Shown in pieces: positions 24,503 through 31,957 of a stretch of 64,000 nt of DNA. The stretch comes from Nonomuraea sediminis. GTDB taxonomy: Bacteria; Actinomycetota; Actinomycetes; Streptosporangiales; Streptosporangiaceae. Made by a program: the position numbers and the translations under genes. The DNA is taken from positions 186,001 through 250,000 of the forward strand of contig NZ_JAHDTI010000013.1 in assembly GCF_018531495.1 (NCBI RefSeq). The letters are read 5' to 3'. Position 1 is the first letter of the stretch; the number at the start of each line of letters is the position of its first letter. The notes below the pieces were generated by a model. That model made no database searches. It was not told the origin of the DNA and saw only the letters and a list, made by a program, of their open reading frames with translations.

Positions 24503-25807
24503 ATGACTCATACCGCCTACGAGTTGGAGTTCGAGGACCGTTTCGACGGAGATCGGCTGGACGAGGCGCGGTGGGTCCCGTACTACCTGCCGCAGTGGAG
24601 CGGCCGCGAGGCGGCGGCCGCTCGCTACGAACTCTCGGGCGGCCACCTGCACCTGCTGATCGAGCAGGACCAGCCCCCGTGGTCACCCGACCTGGAGGGC
24701 GAGATGCGGGCCAGGGCGAGCGCCGATCCGGACTGCATGGTCGCGCTCTGGATGATCGGCTACGAGGACGAACCCGAGCGCTCCGCCGAGATCTGCGTGT
24801 GCGAGATCTTCGGCAGGGACGTCGGCCCCGGCGAAGCGCGGATCGGGATGGGAGTCCACCCGTTCGGCGATCCGCGGATCATCGACGACTTCTCCGCCGA
24901 GACCGTGCCCGTCGACGTCACCCGGTTCCACGTCTACGCCGCCGAGTGGAGCAGGGACCAGGTCTCCTTCTACGTCGACGGGCGGCGGGTCAGGACGGTC
25001 GACCAGGCGCCGGACTACCCGATGCAGCTCATGGTCAACATCTACGAGTTCCCGCGCGGCGAGCGGCCCGCCCAGGCCTACCCGAAGCGGTTCACGATCG
25101 ACTACATCCGGGGCTACCGGGCTCTTCAGGACTCAGACGTGCGTGTCCGTGCGGTCAGGGACGAAGCGGTAGCCCACGTTGCGCACGGTGCCGATCAGCG
25201 ACTCGTACTCGGTGCCGAGCTTGGCACGCAGGCGGCGCACGTGCACGTCGACCGTGCGGGTGCCGCCGAAGTAGTCGTAGCCCCAGACCTCCTGCAGCAG
25301 CTGCGCGCGCGTGAAGACCCGCCCGGGGTGCTGGGCGAGGTACTTCAGCAGCTCGAACTCCTTGAACGTCAGGTCGAGCACGCGGCCGCGCAGGCGGGCG
25401 GTGTAGGTGGCCTCGTCGATCGACAGGTCGCCGCTGCGGATCTCGTCGGGCACGTCCTCGCCGGCGGCCTGCGAGATGCGGCCGGTCGACATGCGCAGGC
25501 GGGCCTCGACCTCGGCCGGGCCGGCGCTGTCGAGCAGGACGTCGTCCACGCCCCACTCGGCCGACATCGCGGCCAGCCCGCCCTCGGTGACGATCACCAG
25601 CAGCGGGCAGTCGATGCCGGTCGTGCGGATCAGCCGGCACAGGCTCTTGGCGTGGACCAGCTCCTTGCGGGCGTCGACCAGCACCGCGTCGGCAGGGCCC
25701 GCGTCGAGCAGCGCGGAGGCCTCCGCGGGGGCGACGCGGATGGAGTGGAGGAGCAGGCCGAGCGCCGGAAGCACCTCGGCGGAGGGCTCGAGGGCGTTCG
25801 TCAGTAG
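24503..25807 (+). CDS. GH16-like (laminarinase-fold) protein with long antisense extension
   Basis: ATG 24503 follows GAGGAG. About 208 codons form a concanavalin A-like GH16 domain (ELEFEDRFDGDRLDEARWVP, YAAEWSRDQVSFYVDGRRVR, then QLMVNIYEFP). The usual catalytic motif ExDxxE reads EICVCE, so the middle Asp is Cys and hydrolase activity is doubtful. No signal peptide is present. The domain ends near 25127, but the frame has no stop and runs on to 25807, antisense through almost all of glnR. The last 225 codons are probably not selected as protein; the native stop may have been lost. Confidence 0.75.
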   Translation: MTHTAYELEFEDRFDGDRLDEARWVPYYLPQWSGREAAAARYELSGGHLHLLIEQDQPPWSPDLEGEMRARASADPDCMVALWMIGYEDEPERSAEICVCEIFGRDVGPGEARIGMGVHPFGDPRIIDDFSAETVPVDVTRFHVYAAEWSRDQVSFYVDGRRVRTVDQAPDYPMQLMVNIYEFPRGERPAQAYPKRFTIDYIRGYRALQDSDVRVRAVRDEAVAHVAHGADQRLVLGAELGTQAAHVHVDRAGAAEVVVAPDLLQQLRAREDPPGVLGEVLQQLELLERQVEHAAAQAGGVGGLVDRQVAAADLVGHVLAGGLRDAAGRHAQAGLDLGRAGAVEQDVVHAPLGRHRGQPALGDDHQQRAVDAGRADQPAQALGVDQLLAGVDQHRVGRARVEQRGGLRGGDADGVEEQAERRKHLGGGLEGVRQ

Positions 25808-25822
25808 GAGCAGGTTGCTCAC
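25133..25822 (-). CDS. glnR: GlnR-type global nitrogen regulator (orphan OmpR-family)
   Basis: A 229-residue protein from GTG 25822 with AAGGAG 6 bases before it. The N-terminal receiver-like domain is the atypical GlnR form (LLLLTNALEPSAEVLPALGL, EWGVDDVLLDSAGPAEVEAR) and no partner kinase gene is adjacent. The C-terminal winged helix is very conserved (GRVLDLTFKEFELLKYLAQH, TRAQLLQEVWGYDYFGGTRT, LIGTVRNVGYRFVP). GlnR controls glutamine synthetase, ammonium transport and many metabolic genes in actinomycetes. The GH16 reading frame on the other strand covers almost the whole gene. Confidence 0.93.
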   Translation of the reverse strand: MSNLLLLTNALEPSAEVLPALGLLLHSIRVAPAEASALLDAGPADAVLVDARKELVHAKSLCRLIRTTGIDCPLLVIVTEGGLAAMSAEWGVDDVLLDSAGPAEVEARLRMSTGRISQAAGEDVPDEIRSGDLSIDEATYTARLRGRVLDLTFKEFELLKYLAQHPGRVFTRAQLLQEVWGYDYFGGTRTVDVHVRRLRAKLGTEYESLIGTVRNVGYRFVPDRTDTHV

Positions 25823-26042
25823 AGGCACTCCTTCGTCGCGCCCGTGAGCGTGTTCACAGTGTTCAACGGCTCGCTCACGGTGCCTCCTCAAACACGTAAG
25901 GACCCGGGGGCTACGTCGCCCAGGTCCCGTAGGCGAGGATATCCCAGATGAATGTGGCGACCATTGTGCGTCCAACAGGTGAACACGAATCATCGGTGTT
26001 AACAGGGTCGCACAATGGATGAGAAGCGATTGTGAGGTACCC

Positions 26043-26294
26043 ATGGCCAGGGGAAAGGTACGTTACTGGGCCGCGGCCAAGGAGGCCGCGGGCGTTGCCG
26101 AAGAGGCGTTCGAGGCAACAAATCTTGACGAACTCATGACGAAAATCACAGAAAATCGCGCCGAGCTCGCCCGGGTCGTGAAGCGTTCCTCGTTCCTCGT
26201 GAACGGGTCGCCCGTGGGCAGGCGGGCGCACGGAGACGTGGTCCTGGAGGACGGCGTGACCGTGGAGGTGCTTCCTCCCTTCGCAGGTGGGTAG
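26043..26294 (+). CDS. MoaD/ThiS-family small sulfur-carrier protein
   Basis: An 83-residue beta-grasp protein from ATG 26043, ending in the diagnostic Gly-Gly (LPPFAGG). Such proteins are activated as C-terminal thiocarboxylates and donate sulfur in cofactor or cysteine synthesis. KVRYWAAAKEAAGVAEEAFE and FLVNGSPV fit the family. No MoaE or ThiG gene is nearby. The sulfur-handling genes a few kilobases downstream suggest a general sulfur-transfer role. It is divergent from glnR across a 220-base promoter region. Confidence 0.88.
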   Translation: MARGKVRYWAAAKEAAGVAEEAFEATNLDELMTKITENRAELARVVKRSSFLVNGSPVGRRAHGDVVLEDGVTVEVLPPFAGG

Positions 26295-26333
26295 TCGGTA
26301 GGCTCGAGATCCCCGGCCCAGACAGGGAGCCCG

Positions 26334-26999
26334 ATGCGCAAGCTGATCATTTTCCTGATCGTGCTGGCAGTTCTCCTGGTCGCGGTCGACCGGGTGGCCG
26401 TCGCGGGAGTGCAGCGTGACCTGGCGAACCGGATCGCGGCGGCGTCCGACCTCAGCGGTACACCCACGGTGACAATTGAGGGCATCCCATTTCTGACTCA
26501 GGCCATCTCCGGGCACTATCCAGAGGTACGGTTCAATCTCGGCACCCTGACGTACGGCGGTGTGCCGGTGCGAAATCTTCAGGGGGCGGCCTACGACGTG
26601 ACTGCCCCGCTGACCGATGTGCTGCAGAACAGGGCTGACATCCGGGCCGGGCGCGTGACCGTTCGCGGGACCCTCACCAGGGAGACGATCGACAAGTACG
26701 CTCCCAAGGGAGTGAAGATCACCGGAAACGGGCAGCACCTGGTGGCCTCGGGTGAGGTGACCGTGGGGGTCCAGAAGGTGAGGTTCACCGCGGAGATGCG
26801 AGTCGAACTGGCCGACGGCGGCATCAAGCTGCGGGCCGAGAAGATCCAGGGCGTGCCCGACGCGCTCGCGCAACTCGTCGGATACACGATCCCGTTCAAG
26901 GGAAAGCTGCCGTTCGACGTGAAGATCACCGGCGTGCGCAGCGTGGCCGACGGACTCCAGTTCTCGGCCGAGGCGACGGACGTGCCGCTCCGTGGATGA
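26334..26999 (+). CDS. DUF2993 (LmeA-like) exported protein
   Basis: A 221-residue protein from ATG 26334, behind GGGAG. One N-terminal hydrophobic segment (LIIFLIVLAVLLVAVDRVAV) acts as signal or anchor, followed by the DUF2993 fold (TPTVTIEGIPFLTQAISGHY, FTAEMRVELADGGIKLRAEK). In mycobacteria LmeA helps lipomannan elongation; here the role is inferred only from the fold. The stop codon overlaps the start of the ECF sigma gene, so the two are coupled. Confidence 0.85.
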   Translation: MRKLIIFLIVLAVLLVAVDRVAVAGVQRDLANRIAAASDLSGTPTVTIEGIPFLTQAISGHYPEVRFNLGTLTYGGVPVRNLQGAAYDVTAPLTDVLQNRADIRAGRVTVRGTLTRETIDKYAPKGVKITGNGQHLVASGEVTVGVQKVRFTAEMRVELADGGIKLRAEKIQGVPDALAQLVGYTIPFKGKLPFDVKITGVRSVADGLQFSAEATDVPLRG

Positions 27000-27552
27000 G
27001 TTTGAACCGCTCAGGCCGGATTTCCGTCTTGAGGGTGTGAGTCCAGCCGCTGGCACCGCCGACGAGGAGCTCGTGCGCACACTTTTTGACGAGCACGCTG
27101 GGCCGCTCTATGGCTACGTGTTGCGACTAACCGGTGATTCGGGGCGAGCGGAGGATGTGGTGCAGGAAACGCTGCTGCGAGCGTGGCGGCATCCTGACGC
27201 GCTCACCGGACGCCCCATCCGCGCCTGGTTGTTCACCGTCGCCCGCAACCTGGTCGTCGACCAGCACCGCGCCCGCAAGGCACGGCCGCAGGAGACCGGC
27301 GACGAGGCACTCGCGGTGATTCCGGCGGAGGACGAACTCGAGCGGGCCGTCGAGTCGTGGGCTGTGGCCGAGGCATTGGCCGCGCTGCGGCCCGAGCACC
27401 GCGAGGTGCTCATGGAGGTCTACTACCGGGGGCGATCGGTGAAGGAGGCGTCGGCGGCGCTGGGCATCCCACCCGGCACCGTCAAGTCGCGCACCTACTA
27501 CGCACTGCGGGCGCTCAAGCTCGCCCTCGAAGAACGGGGGTTGGCGCCATGA
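26992..27552 (+). CDS. ECF RNA polymerase sigma factor
   Basis: A 186-residue sigma factor from GTG 26992, overlapping the end of the DUF2993 gene. Region 2 is FDEHAGPLYGYVLRLTGDSG with AEDVVQETLLRAWRHPD and IRAWLFTVARNLVVDQHRAR. Region 4 is ALRPEHREVLMEVYYRGRSV with ALGIPPGTVKSRTYYALRAL. The next gene, overlapping by ATGA, encodes its membrane anti-sigma factor. The layout resembles the SigK/SigL-type pairs of mycobacteria, whose membrane anti-sigma factors respond to envelope or redox signals. Confidence 0.93.
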   Translation: MDEFEPLRPDFRLEGVSPAAGTADEELVRTLFDEHAGPLYGYVLRLTGDSGRAEDVVQETLLRAWRHPDALTGRPIRAWLFTVARNLVVDQHRARKARPQETGDEALAVIPAEDELERAVESWAVAEALAALRPEHREVLMEVYYRGRSVKEASAALGIPPGTVKSRTYYALRALKLALEERGLAP

Positions 27553-28298
27553 CGTGCGAGGAGGTCAGGCTCTCGCTGGGCGCTCACGCGTTGGGCGCGC
27601 TGGAGCCCGACGAGGCGCTGGAGATCGACATGCACCTGGCGACCTGCGAGGTGTGCGGCGCGGAGCTGATGGAGCTGGCGGGCGTCACCGCCTTCCTCGG
27701 CAAGGTGACGGAGCGCGACATCGACCTGGTGTCCAGCCCGCCCAAGGAGGTGCTCGACCGGCTGCTGAACGCGCGGGTCAAGCGGACCAGGCGCAGCCGC
27801 GTGCTGCTCGCCGTGGCCGCCTCCGCCGCCGCCATCGCGGTCGGCGGCACCACCTGGGGCGTCGTCCAGCACGACAACGCGCAGAAGGCCCAGATCAGCA
27901 GTGCGCAGGCACAGCAGGATCGCGTGGGGGCGGCGCCCACACCCGCCCCGTACAACGCGGAGGTGGCGCCCCCGCAGGCCAAGAGCGTGCCGGGTCGTGC
28001 GTTCGTGGCGGAGAACGAGGACATGGGCTACTACGCCACCGTCGTGGCCTTCCCCGAGAGGAAGGGCACCTCGTTCGACGTGGCGGTCCAGGGCATCCCG
28101 CCCGGCACGACCTGCCGTCTGGTGGTCTACGGCAAGAACGGCCAGCGCGACACCACCGAGCCGTGGACCGTCAGCCGCCAGACCTACACCAACAAGACCG
28201 TCTTCCGCCGCGAGAGCCGGCTCCCGATGGACTCCATCAAGCGCTTCGCGATCGTCGACACCCACGGCAACACCTTGGTGAAGATCGAGCGGACCTGA
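27549..28298 (+). CDS. Membrane anti-sigma factor with zinc-finger domain
   Basis: A 249-residue protein from ATG 27549. The cytoplasmic N-terminal ZAS-type domain has the HxxxCxxC metal motif (MHLATCEVCGAELME). A transmembrane helix lies near residue 80-100 (VLLAVAASAAAIAVGGTTWG). The extracellular C-terminal part is a RskA-type domain (GYYATVVAFPERKGTSFDVA, LVVYGKNGQRDTTEPWTVSR). It should hold the sigma factor from the previous gene inactive until released by proteolysis or oxidation. Start overlaps the sigma stop. Confidence 0.93.
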   Translation: MTCEEVRLSLGAHALGALEPDEALEIDMHLATCEVCGAELMELAGVTAFLGKVTERDIDLVSSPPKEVLDRLLNARVKRTRRSRVLLAVAASAAAIAVGGTTWGVVQHDNAQKAQISSAQAQQDRVGAAPTPAPYNAEVAPPQAKSVPGRAFVAENEDMGYYATVVAFPERKGTSFDVAVQGIPPGTTCRLVVYGKNGQRDTTEPWTVSRQTYTNKTVFRRESRLPMDSIKRFAIVDTHGNTLVKIERT

Positions 28299-28336
28299 CG
28301 GGAAGAATCCTGGTCATCTCCCGGTTGCACGGGGAG

Positions 28337-28744
28337 ATGACCGGCTTGTGGGTAGTCCTGGCGACGCTGGCGCTGGGCTCGCTGATCGGGGTGGTACGGC
28401 TGCGCCGCGACGGCACCATGCGCGCTTCCACGCGCGGAGACCTCAACGCCGACGACCTCGGCGCACCCTTGGGCGAGCGGGCCACACTGGTCCAGTTCTC
28501 CACCGCCTTCTGCCAGCCGTGCCGCGCGACCAGGCGCATCCTGGGCGAGGTGACCGCCATGGTGGACGGCGTCGCGCACGTCGAGATCGACGCGGAATCC
28601 CGCCTCGACCTGGTGCGACGGCTCGACATCCTGCGGACGCCGACCGTGCTCATCCTGGACAAGTCCGGAAATGTCGTGAAGAAGGCGTCAGGCCTGCCCA
28701 GGAAGGCCGATGTCATCGCGGCTCTGGGCGAAGCCGTCTCATGA
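28337..28744 (+). CDS. Membrane-anchored thioredoxin-like protein
   Basis: A 135-residue protein. I place the start at ATG 28337; TTG 28346 would give better spacing from GGGGAG. An N-terminal hydrophobic helix (LWVVLATLALGSLIGVV) is followed by a thioredoxin fold whose active site is FSTAFCQPCRATRR, a CxxC motif. TPTVLILDKSGNVVKKASG carries the conserved cis-Pro. It probably reduces disulfides at the membrane. It lies between the anti-sigma gene and the Cys leader with DUF4395 and sulfurtransferase genes, a grouping that points to thiol and sulfur handling. Confidence 0.88.
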   Translation: MTGLWVVLATLALGSLIGVVRLRRDGTMRASTRGDLNADDLGAPLGERATLVQFSTAFCQPCRATRRILGEVTAMVDGVAHVEIDAESRLDLVRRLDILRTPTVLILDKSGNVVKKASGLPRKADVIAALGEAVS

Positions 28745-28792
28745 GACGGACCAGATGTGACAGATGGCGAGACGACGAGTAGTCTCATCGGC

Positions 28793-28876
28793 ATGTACCC
28801 ATCGACAGAGCTGCTGACGAAGCGGCGCGCGGTTGATTTCTGCCGCGTGGCCACCGCGCTCTGTCGCGCTGCCTGA
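28793..28876 (+). CDS. Cysteine-containing leader peptide
   Basis: A 27-residue ORF from ATG 28793, beginning MYPSTELLTKRRAVDFCRVA and ending in a second Cys-Arg (LCRAA). It matches the actinobacterial leader peptides of the form LxxRRxVDLCRxxxxLCR placed before sulfur-assimilation genes. Ribosome stalling at Cys codons is thought to control the downstream genes. It stands 57 bases before the DUF4395-sulfurtransferase-DUF1416 operon. The two Cys codons (TGC and TGT) lie in the second half of the peptide. Confidence 0.82.
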   Translation: MYPSTELLTKRRAVDFCRVATALCRAA

Positions 28877-28933
28877 GGACGGTCTCGCGGACTTCGATCC
28901 GCCCCAAACCCGACCTTTCAGGAGCATCCCACG

Positions 28934-29347
28934 ATGCGTGCCGACCCTAGAGCGCTGCGTTTTTCCGCCGCCATCACGACTGTGGTCCTCGCTCTCGTCC
29001 TGGTGACGGGAAGCGGGTGGCTGCTCGCCGCCCAGGCGGTGGTGTTCGTGCTCGGGGTGGCGAACCGCTCGCCGTACGGGATGCTCTTCAAGGCGCTCGT
29101 CAAGAGCGCTCCCAAGGAGACCGAGGACGCCCGCCCGCCGCGCTTCGCGCAGGGAGTGGGCCTGGTCTTCGCGGTCGCGGGGCTGATCGGATACTTCGCA
29201 GGGATCACGCCGCTGGCCCTGGTGGCCACGGCCGCGGCTCTCCTCGCCGCCTTCCTCAACGCAGCCTTCGGGTTCTGCCTCGGCTGCGAAATGTATCTGC
29301 TTGTTCGCCGTCTACTGCCCGCCGCCAAAATGGAGGTTTCCCAATGA
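28934..29347 (+). CDS. DUF4395 membrane protein
   Basis: A 137-residue protein from ATG 28934 behind AGGAG. It has about four hydrophobic segments and the family motif NAAFGFCLGCEMY near the C-terminus, whose CxxC pair suggests a thiol or redox function. DUF4395 proteins occur widely next to rhodanese and thioredoxin genes, as here. The stop overlaps the sulfurtransferase start (ATGA). Confidence 0.88.
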   Translation: MRADPRALRFSAAITTVVLALVLVTGSGWLLAAQAVVFVLGVANRSPYGMLFKALVKSAPKETEDARPPRFAQGVGLVFAVAGLIGYFAGITPLALVATAAALLAAFLNAAFGFCLGCEMYLLVRRLLPAAKMEVSQ

Positions 29348-30183
29348 GCCGCTCCGCCGTCCTGGTGGATGCCGACTGGGTCGAGTCCAACCTGGACACC
29401 CCGGGTGTCGTCGTCGTCGAGGTCGACGAGGACACCAGCGCCTACGACAAGGGCCACATCCGTGGCGCCGTGAAGATCGACTGGAAGTCCGACCTGCAGG
29501 ACCCTGTCCGCCGCGACTTCGTGGACAAGACGGGCTTCGAGACGCTGCTGTCCGAGCGCGGCATCTCCAACGACGACACCGTGGTTCTTTACGGTGGCAA
29601 CAACAACTGGTTCGCCGCCTACGCCTACTGGTACTTCAAGCTCTACGGCCACCAGGACGTCAAGCTGCTCGACGGCGGCCGCAAGAAGTGGGAGCTCGAC
29701 TCCCGCGAGCTGGTCAAGGACGTGCAGGAGCGCGCCAAGACCTCCTACGCCGCCCAGGACCAGGACTCGGCGATCCGCGCCTACCGCGACGACGTGGTCG
29801 CCGCGATCGGCAAGCTCAACCTGGTCGACGTGCGCTCGCCCGACGAGTTCACCGGCAAGCTGCTCGCGCCGGCCCACCTTCCGCAGGAGCAGGCGCAGCG
29901 CGCGGGCCACGTGCCCACCGCCCGCAACATCCCGTGGTCCAAGGCGGCCAACGACGACGGCACGTTCAAGGCCGACGACGACCTGCGCACGCTCTACGGC
30001 GAGGCGGGCGTCGACTTCGGCAAGGACACCATCGCCTACTGCCGCATCGGCGAGCGTTCCGCGCACACGTGGTTCGTGCTGCACGAGCTGCTCGACCAGG
30101 CCAACGTCAAGAACTACGACGGATCGTGGACCGAATACGGCTCGCTCGTGGGCGTGCCGATCGAGCTTGGGGAGGCCCGATGA
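29344..30183 (+). CDS. Sulfurtransferase (tandem rhodanese)
   Basis: A 279-residue thiosulfate or 3-mercaptopyruvate sulfurtransferase from ATG 29344. The inactive N-terminal rhodanese domain (VDADWVESNL, GHIRGAVKIDWKSDLQDP) is followed by the active one, whose catalytic loop is YCRIGERS, with Cys near residue 233. It transfers sulfane sulfur to thiols or cyanide. It overlaps DUF4395 upstream and the DUF1416 gene downstream, so the three form a tight operon under the Cys leader. Confidence 0.94.
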   Translation: MSRSAVLVDADWVESNLDTPGVVVVEVDEDTSAYDKGHIRGAVKIDWKSDLQDPVRRDFVDKTGFETLLSERGISNDDTVVLYGGNNNWFAAYAYWYFKLYGHQDVKLLDGGRKKWELDSRELVKDVQERAKTSYAAQDQDSAIRAYRDDVVAAIGKLNLVDVRSPDEFTGKLLAPAHLPQEQAQRAGHVPTARNIPWSKAANDDGTFKADDDLRTLYGEAGVDFGKDTIAYCRIGERSAHTWFVLHELLDQANVKNYDGSWTEYGSLVGVPIELGEAR

Positions 30184-30485
30184 CCATCGACGCTCAGGGT
30201 TGCGGAGCACCGGAGCAGACCATCGCGCTGCCCGCCGGGATCGACCTCGCGACGCAGGCCGTCATCCAGGGCGTGGTGACCGGCACCGGCACCGCCTACG
30301 CCAGGCTGCTCGACCACTCCGGCGAGTTCACCGGCGAGGTCGTGGTGTCCGACGAGGGAGTCTTCCGCTTCTTCGCCGCTCCCGGTGACTGGACCGTCCG
30401 CATCATCGCCGGCGGCGGCGTCACCCGCGACGTGCACGTCTCCGCCAGGCTCGGCGAGGTGTCCAGCCTCGCAGTGGCTGTCTGA
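30180..30485 (+). CDS. DUF1416 protein
   Basis: A 101-residue beta-rich protein from ATG 30180, overlapping the sulfurtransferase stop. It shows the family pattern GCGAPEQTIALPAG, FTGEVVVSDEGVFRFFAAPG and DWTVRIIAGGG. The fold is like a transthyretin or carboxypeptidase-regulatory beta sandwich. Its constant pairing with the sulfurtransferase in actinobacteria suggests a partner role in sulfur transfer; no direct function is known. A strong terminator follows. Confidence 0.9.
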   Translation: MTIDAQGCGAPEQTIALPAGIDLATQAVIQGVVTGTGTAYARLLDHSGEFTGEVVVSDEGVFRFFAAPGDWTVRIIAGGGVTRDVHVSARLGEVSSLAVAV

Positions 30486-30500
30486 CCCCTCCGATGGGAA

Positions 30501-30530
30501 GGACCCGCGCCCTCCGGCGCGGGTCCTTTT
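30501..30530 (+). terminator. Rho-independent terminator of the sulfurtransferase operon
   Basis: GGACCCGCGCC / GGCGCGGGTCC, an 11-bp perfect stem with a CTCC loop and then TTTTCTCTT. It lies 16 bases after the DUF1416 stop. Confidence 0.93.
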
Positions 30531-30534
30531 CTCT

Positions 30535-30634
30535 TGTACGGCAAGCCACCCCACCCTCCGCCCGCCGCACTCCGGCTGAGGGCCCGCGACCGGCGCTCGC
30601 GGCGAGTCGAGGAAACTCACCCGCCGCCACGGCG
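30535..30634. repeat. Interspersed repeat, copy A
   Basis: About 100 bases sharing TGTACGGCAAGCC, CCCGCCG, GGGCCCGCGACCGGCGCT, GGCGAGTCG and CCCGCCGCCACGGCGC with copies at 48520-48620 and 56605-56705. It lies between the terminator and the next ECF sigma gene. No protein role is apparent. Confidence 0.75.
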
Positions 30635-30668
30635 CAACGAATGCGGGCGAGGCGGTGTTCTATCCAGC

Positions 30669-31223
30669 GTGAGTGACAACGACGAGCCCGTCAGGAAGGC
30701 GCTGCTCGAGGACCTGGACACAGGCTTCGGGGAGCTGTACGGCGCCTACCGGGGCCTGGTGTTCTCGACCGCGCTGCGGTTGAGCGGGCGATGGGCCGAC
30801 GCCGAGGATCTCACGGCGGAGGCGTTCCTGCGGGCCTTCAAGGCGCTGGCCGGCTACGACCCCGACCGGATCGCCACCCTGCAGCCGCGGGCCTGGCTGA
30901 TGACGATCCTGATGAACATCTGGCGCAACTGCGCCAGGGCCAAGTCCCGCAGACCGCCCACCGACCTGGTGGACGAGCCGGTCGAGACCGTCGACCCGCG
31001 CGAGGGTGTCGAGGACACGGCCGCCCGCCACGAGACCGGCGACGAGCTGGCCGAGCTGCTCGGGCAGCTGCCGGAGGAACAGCGGGCCGCCGTCGTGCTC
31101 AGGCACGTGGTGGACCTGCCGGTGAGCGAGATCGCCACGGTGCTCAAGATCCCGCAAGGTACCGTCAAATCGCATGTTTCGCGGGGACTGCACCGACTGC
31201 GCACGCTAGGAGGTGTCCGATGA
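30669..31223 (+). CDS. ECF RNA polymerase sigma factor coupled to an MGMT gene
   Basis: A 184-residue sigma factor; GTG 30669 is the best start. Region 2: YGAYRGLVFSTALRLSGRWA with AEDLTAEAFLRAFKALAGYD and PRAWLMTILMNIWRNCARAK. Region 4: GQLPEEQRAAVVLRHVVDLP with EIATVLKIPQGTVKSHVSRG. No anti-sigma gene is adjacent. The next gene, overlapping by ATGA, encodes an alkylation-repair protein, so this sigma factor probably governs or responds with an alkylation-damage response. Confidence 0.9.
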   Translation: MSDNDEPVRKALLEDLDTGFGELYGAYRGLVFSTALRLSGRWADAEDLTAEAFLRAFKALAGYDPDRIATLQPRAWLMTILMNIWRNCARAKSRRPPTDLVDEPVETVDPREGVEDTAARHETGDELAELLGQLPEEQRAAVVLRHVVDLPVSEIATVLKIPQGTVKSHVSRGLHRLRTLGGVR

Positions 31224-31957
31224 CAGAGGACTCACTGCTGACAGGGCTCGCGGCGCTGGCGACGGATGCGCCCGACGGTCTGCTCGACCGGATCGCGGCC
31301 CGCTGGGTCTCGGTGCCGAGCCCGATCGGGGAGCTCAACGTGGCCTACACCGACCAGGGCGTCGCCTACGTCAGGCAGGGCCCGTTCCGCGAGGACTTCA
31401 GGAAGCGGTTCGGCCGCCCGCTGCTGCCCGCCGACAGGCCGCCCGCCGGTCTGCTGACGGCGCTGCGCACCGGCAGGCGCGCGGGGCTGCGGCTCGACCT
31501 GCGGGGCGCCAGCGACTTCCAGCGGGACGTGCTCACCGCCGCCGCCGCCATCCCGCGGGGCGAGGTCCGCCCCTACTCCTGGATCGCCGAGCACATCGGC
31601 AGGCCCAGGGCCGTCAGGGCGGTCGGTACGGCGCTGGCCACCAACCCGGTGCCGCTGCTCGTGCCGTGTCACCGGGTGATCCGCTCCGACGCGGCCACCG
31701 GCGAGTACGTCTTCGGAGCCGAGGCCAAGCAGGAGCTGCTGCGGTCCGAGGGCGCTGACCTGGACGGCCTGCGCGAGCTGGCCGGGCAGCACGTGTTCTA
31801 CCTGGCCTCCGACACCACGGGCGTGGTCTGCTTCCCGACCTGCCACAACGCCCGGCGGATCACGCCCAGGCACCGCCACGGGTTCCGCAGCCTGGCCCAG
31901 GCGCGGGCGGCCGGCTACCGGCCGTGCCGTACCTGCAAGCCCGCTCAGGTGGGGTAG
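31220..31957 (+). CDS. Methylated-DNA-cysteine methyltransferase fused to a C-terminal Ada zinc domain
   Basis: A 245-residue DNA-repair protein from ATG 31220, after AGGAGG. The MGMT part ends with the DNA-binding helix region (DFQRDVLTAAAAIPRGEVRP, GRPRAVRAVGTALATNPVPL) and the acceptor VPCHRVIRSD, Cys near residue 154, which removes methyl groups from O6-methylguanine. The C-terminal about 55 residues form an Ada-type zinc site with four Cys (GVVCFPTCHNARR, AGYRPCRTCKP). In Ada this domain is N-terminal and senses methylphosphotriesters, so the order is permuted. The coupled sigma gene suggests a combined sensor and repair unit. Confidence 0.9.
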   Translation: MTEDSLLTGLAALATDAPDGLLDRIAARWVSVPSPIGELNVAYTDQGVAYVRQGPFREDFRKRFGRPLLPADRPPAGLLTALRTGRRAGLRLDLRGASDFQRDVLTAAAAIPRGEVRPYSWIAEHIGRPRAVRAVGTALATNPVPLLVPCHRVIRSDAATGEYVFGAEAKQELLRSEGADLDGLRELAGQHVFYLASDTTGVVCFPTCHNARRITPRHRHGFRSLAQARAAGYRPCRTCKPAQVG

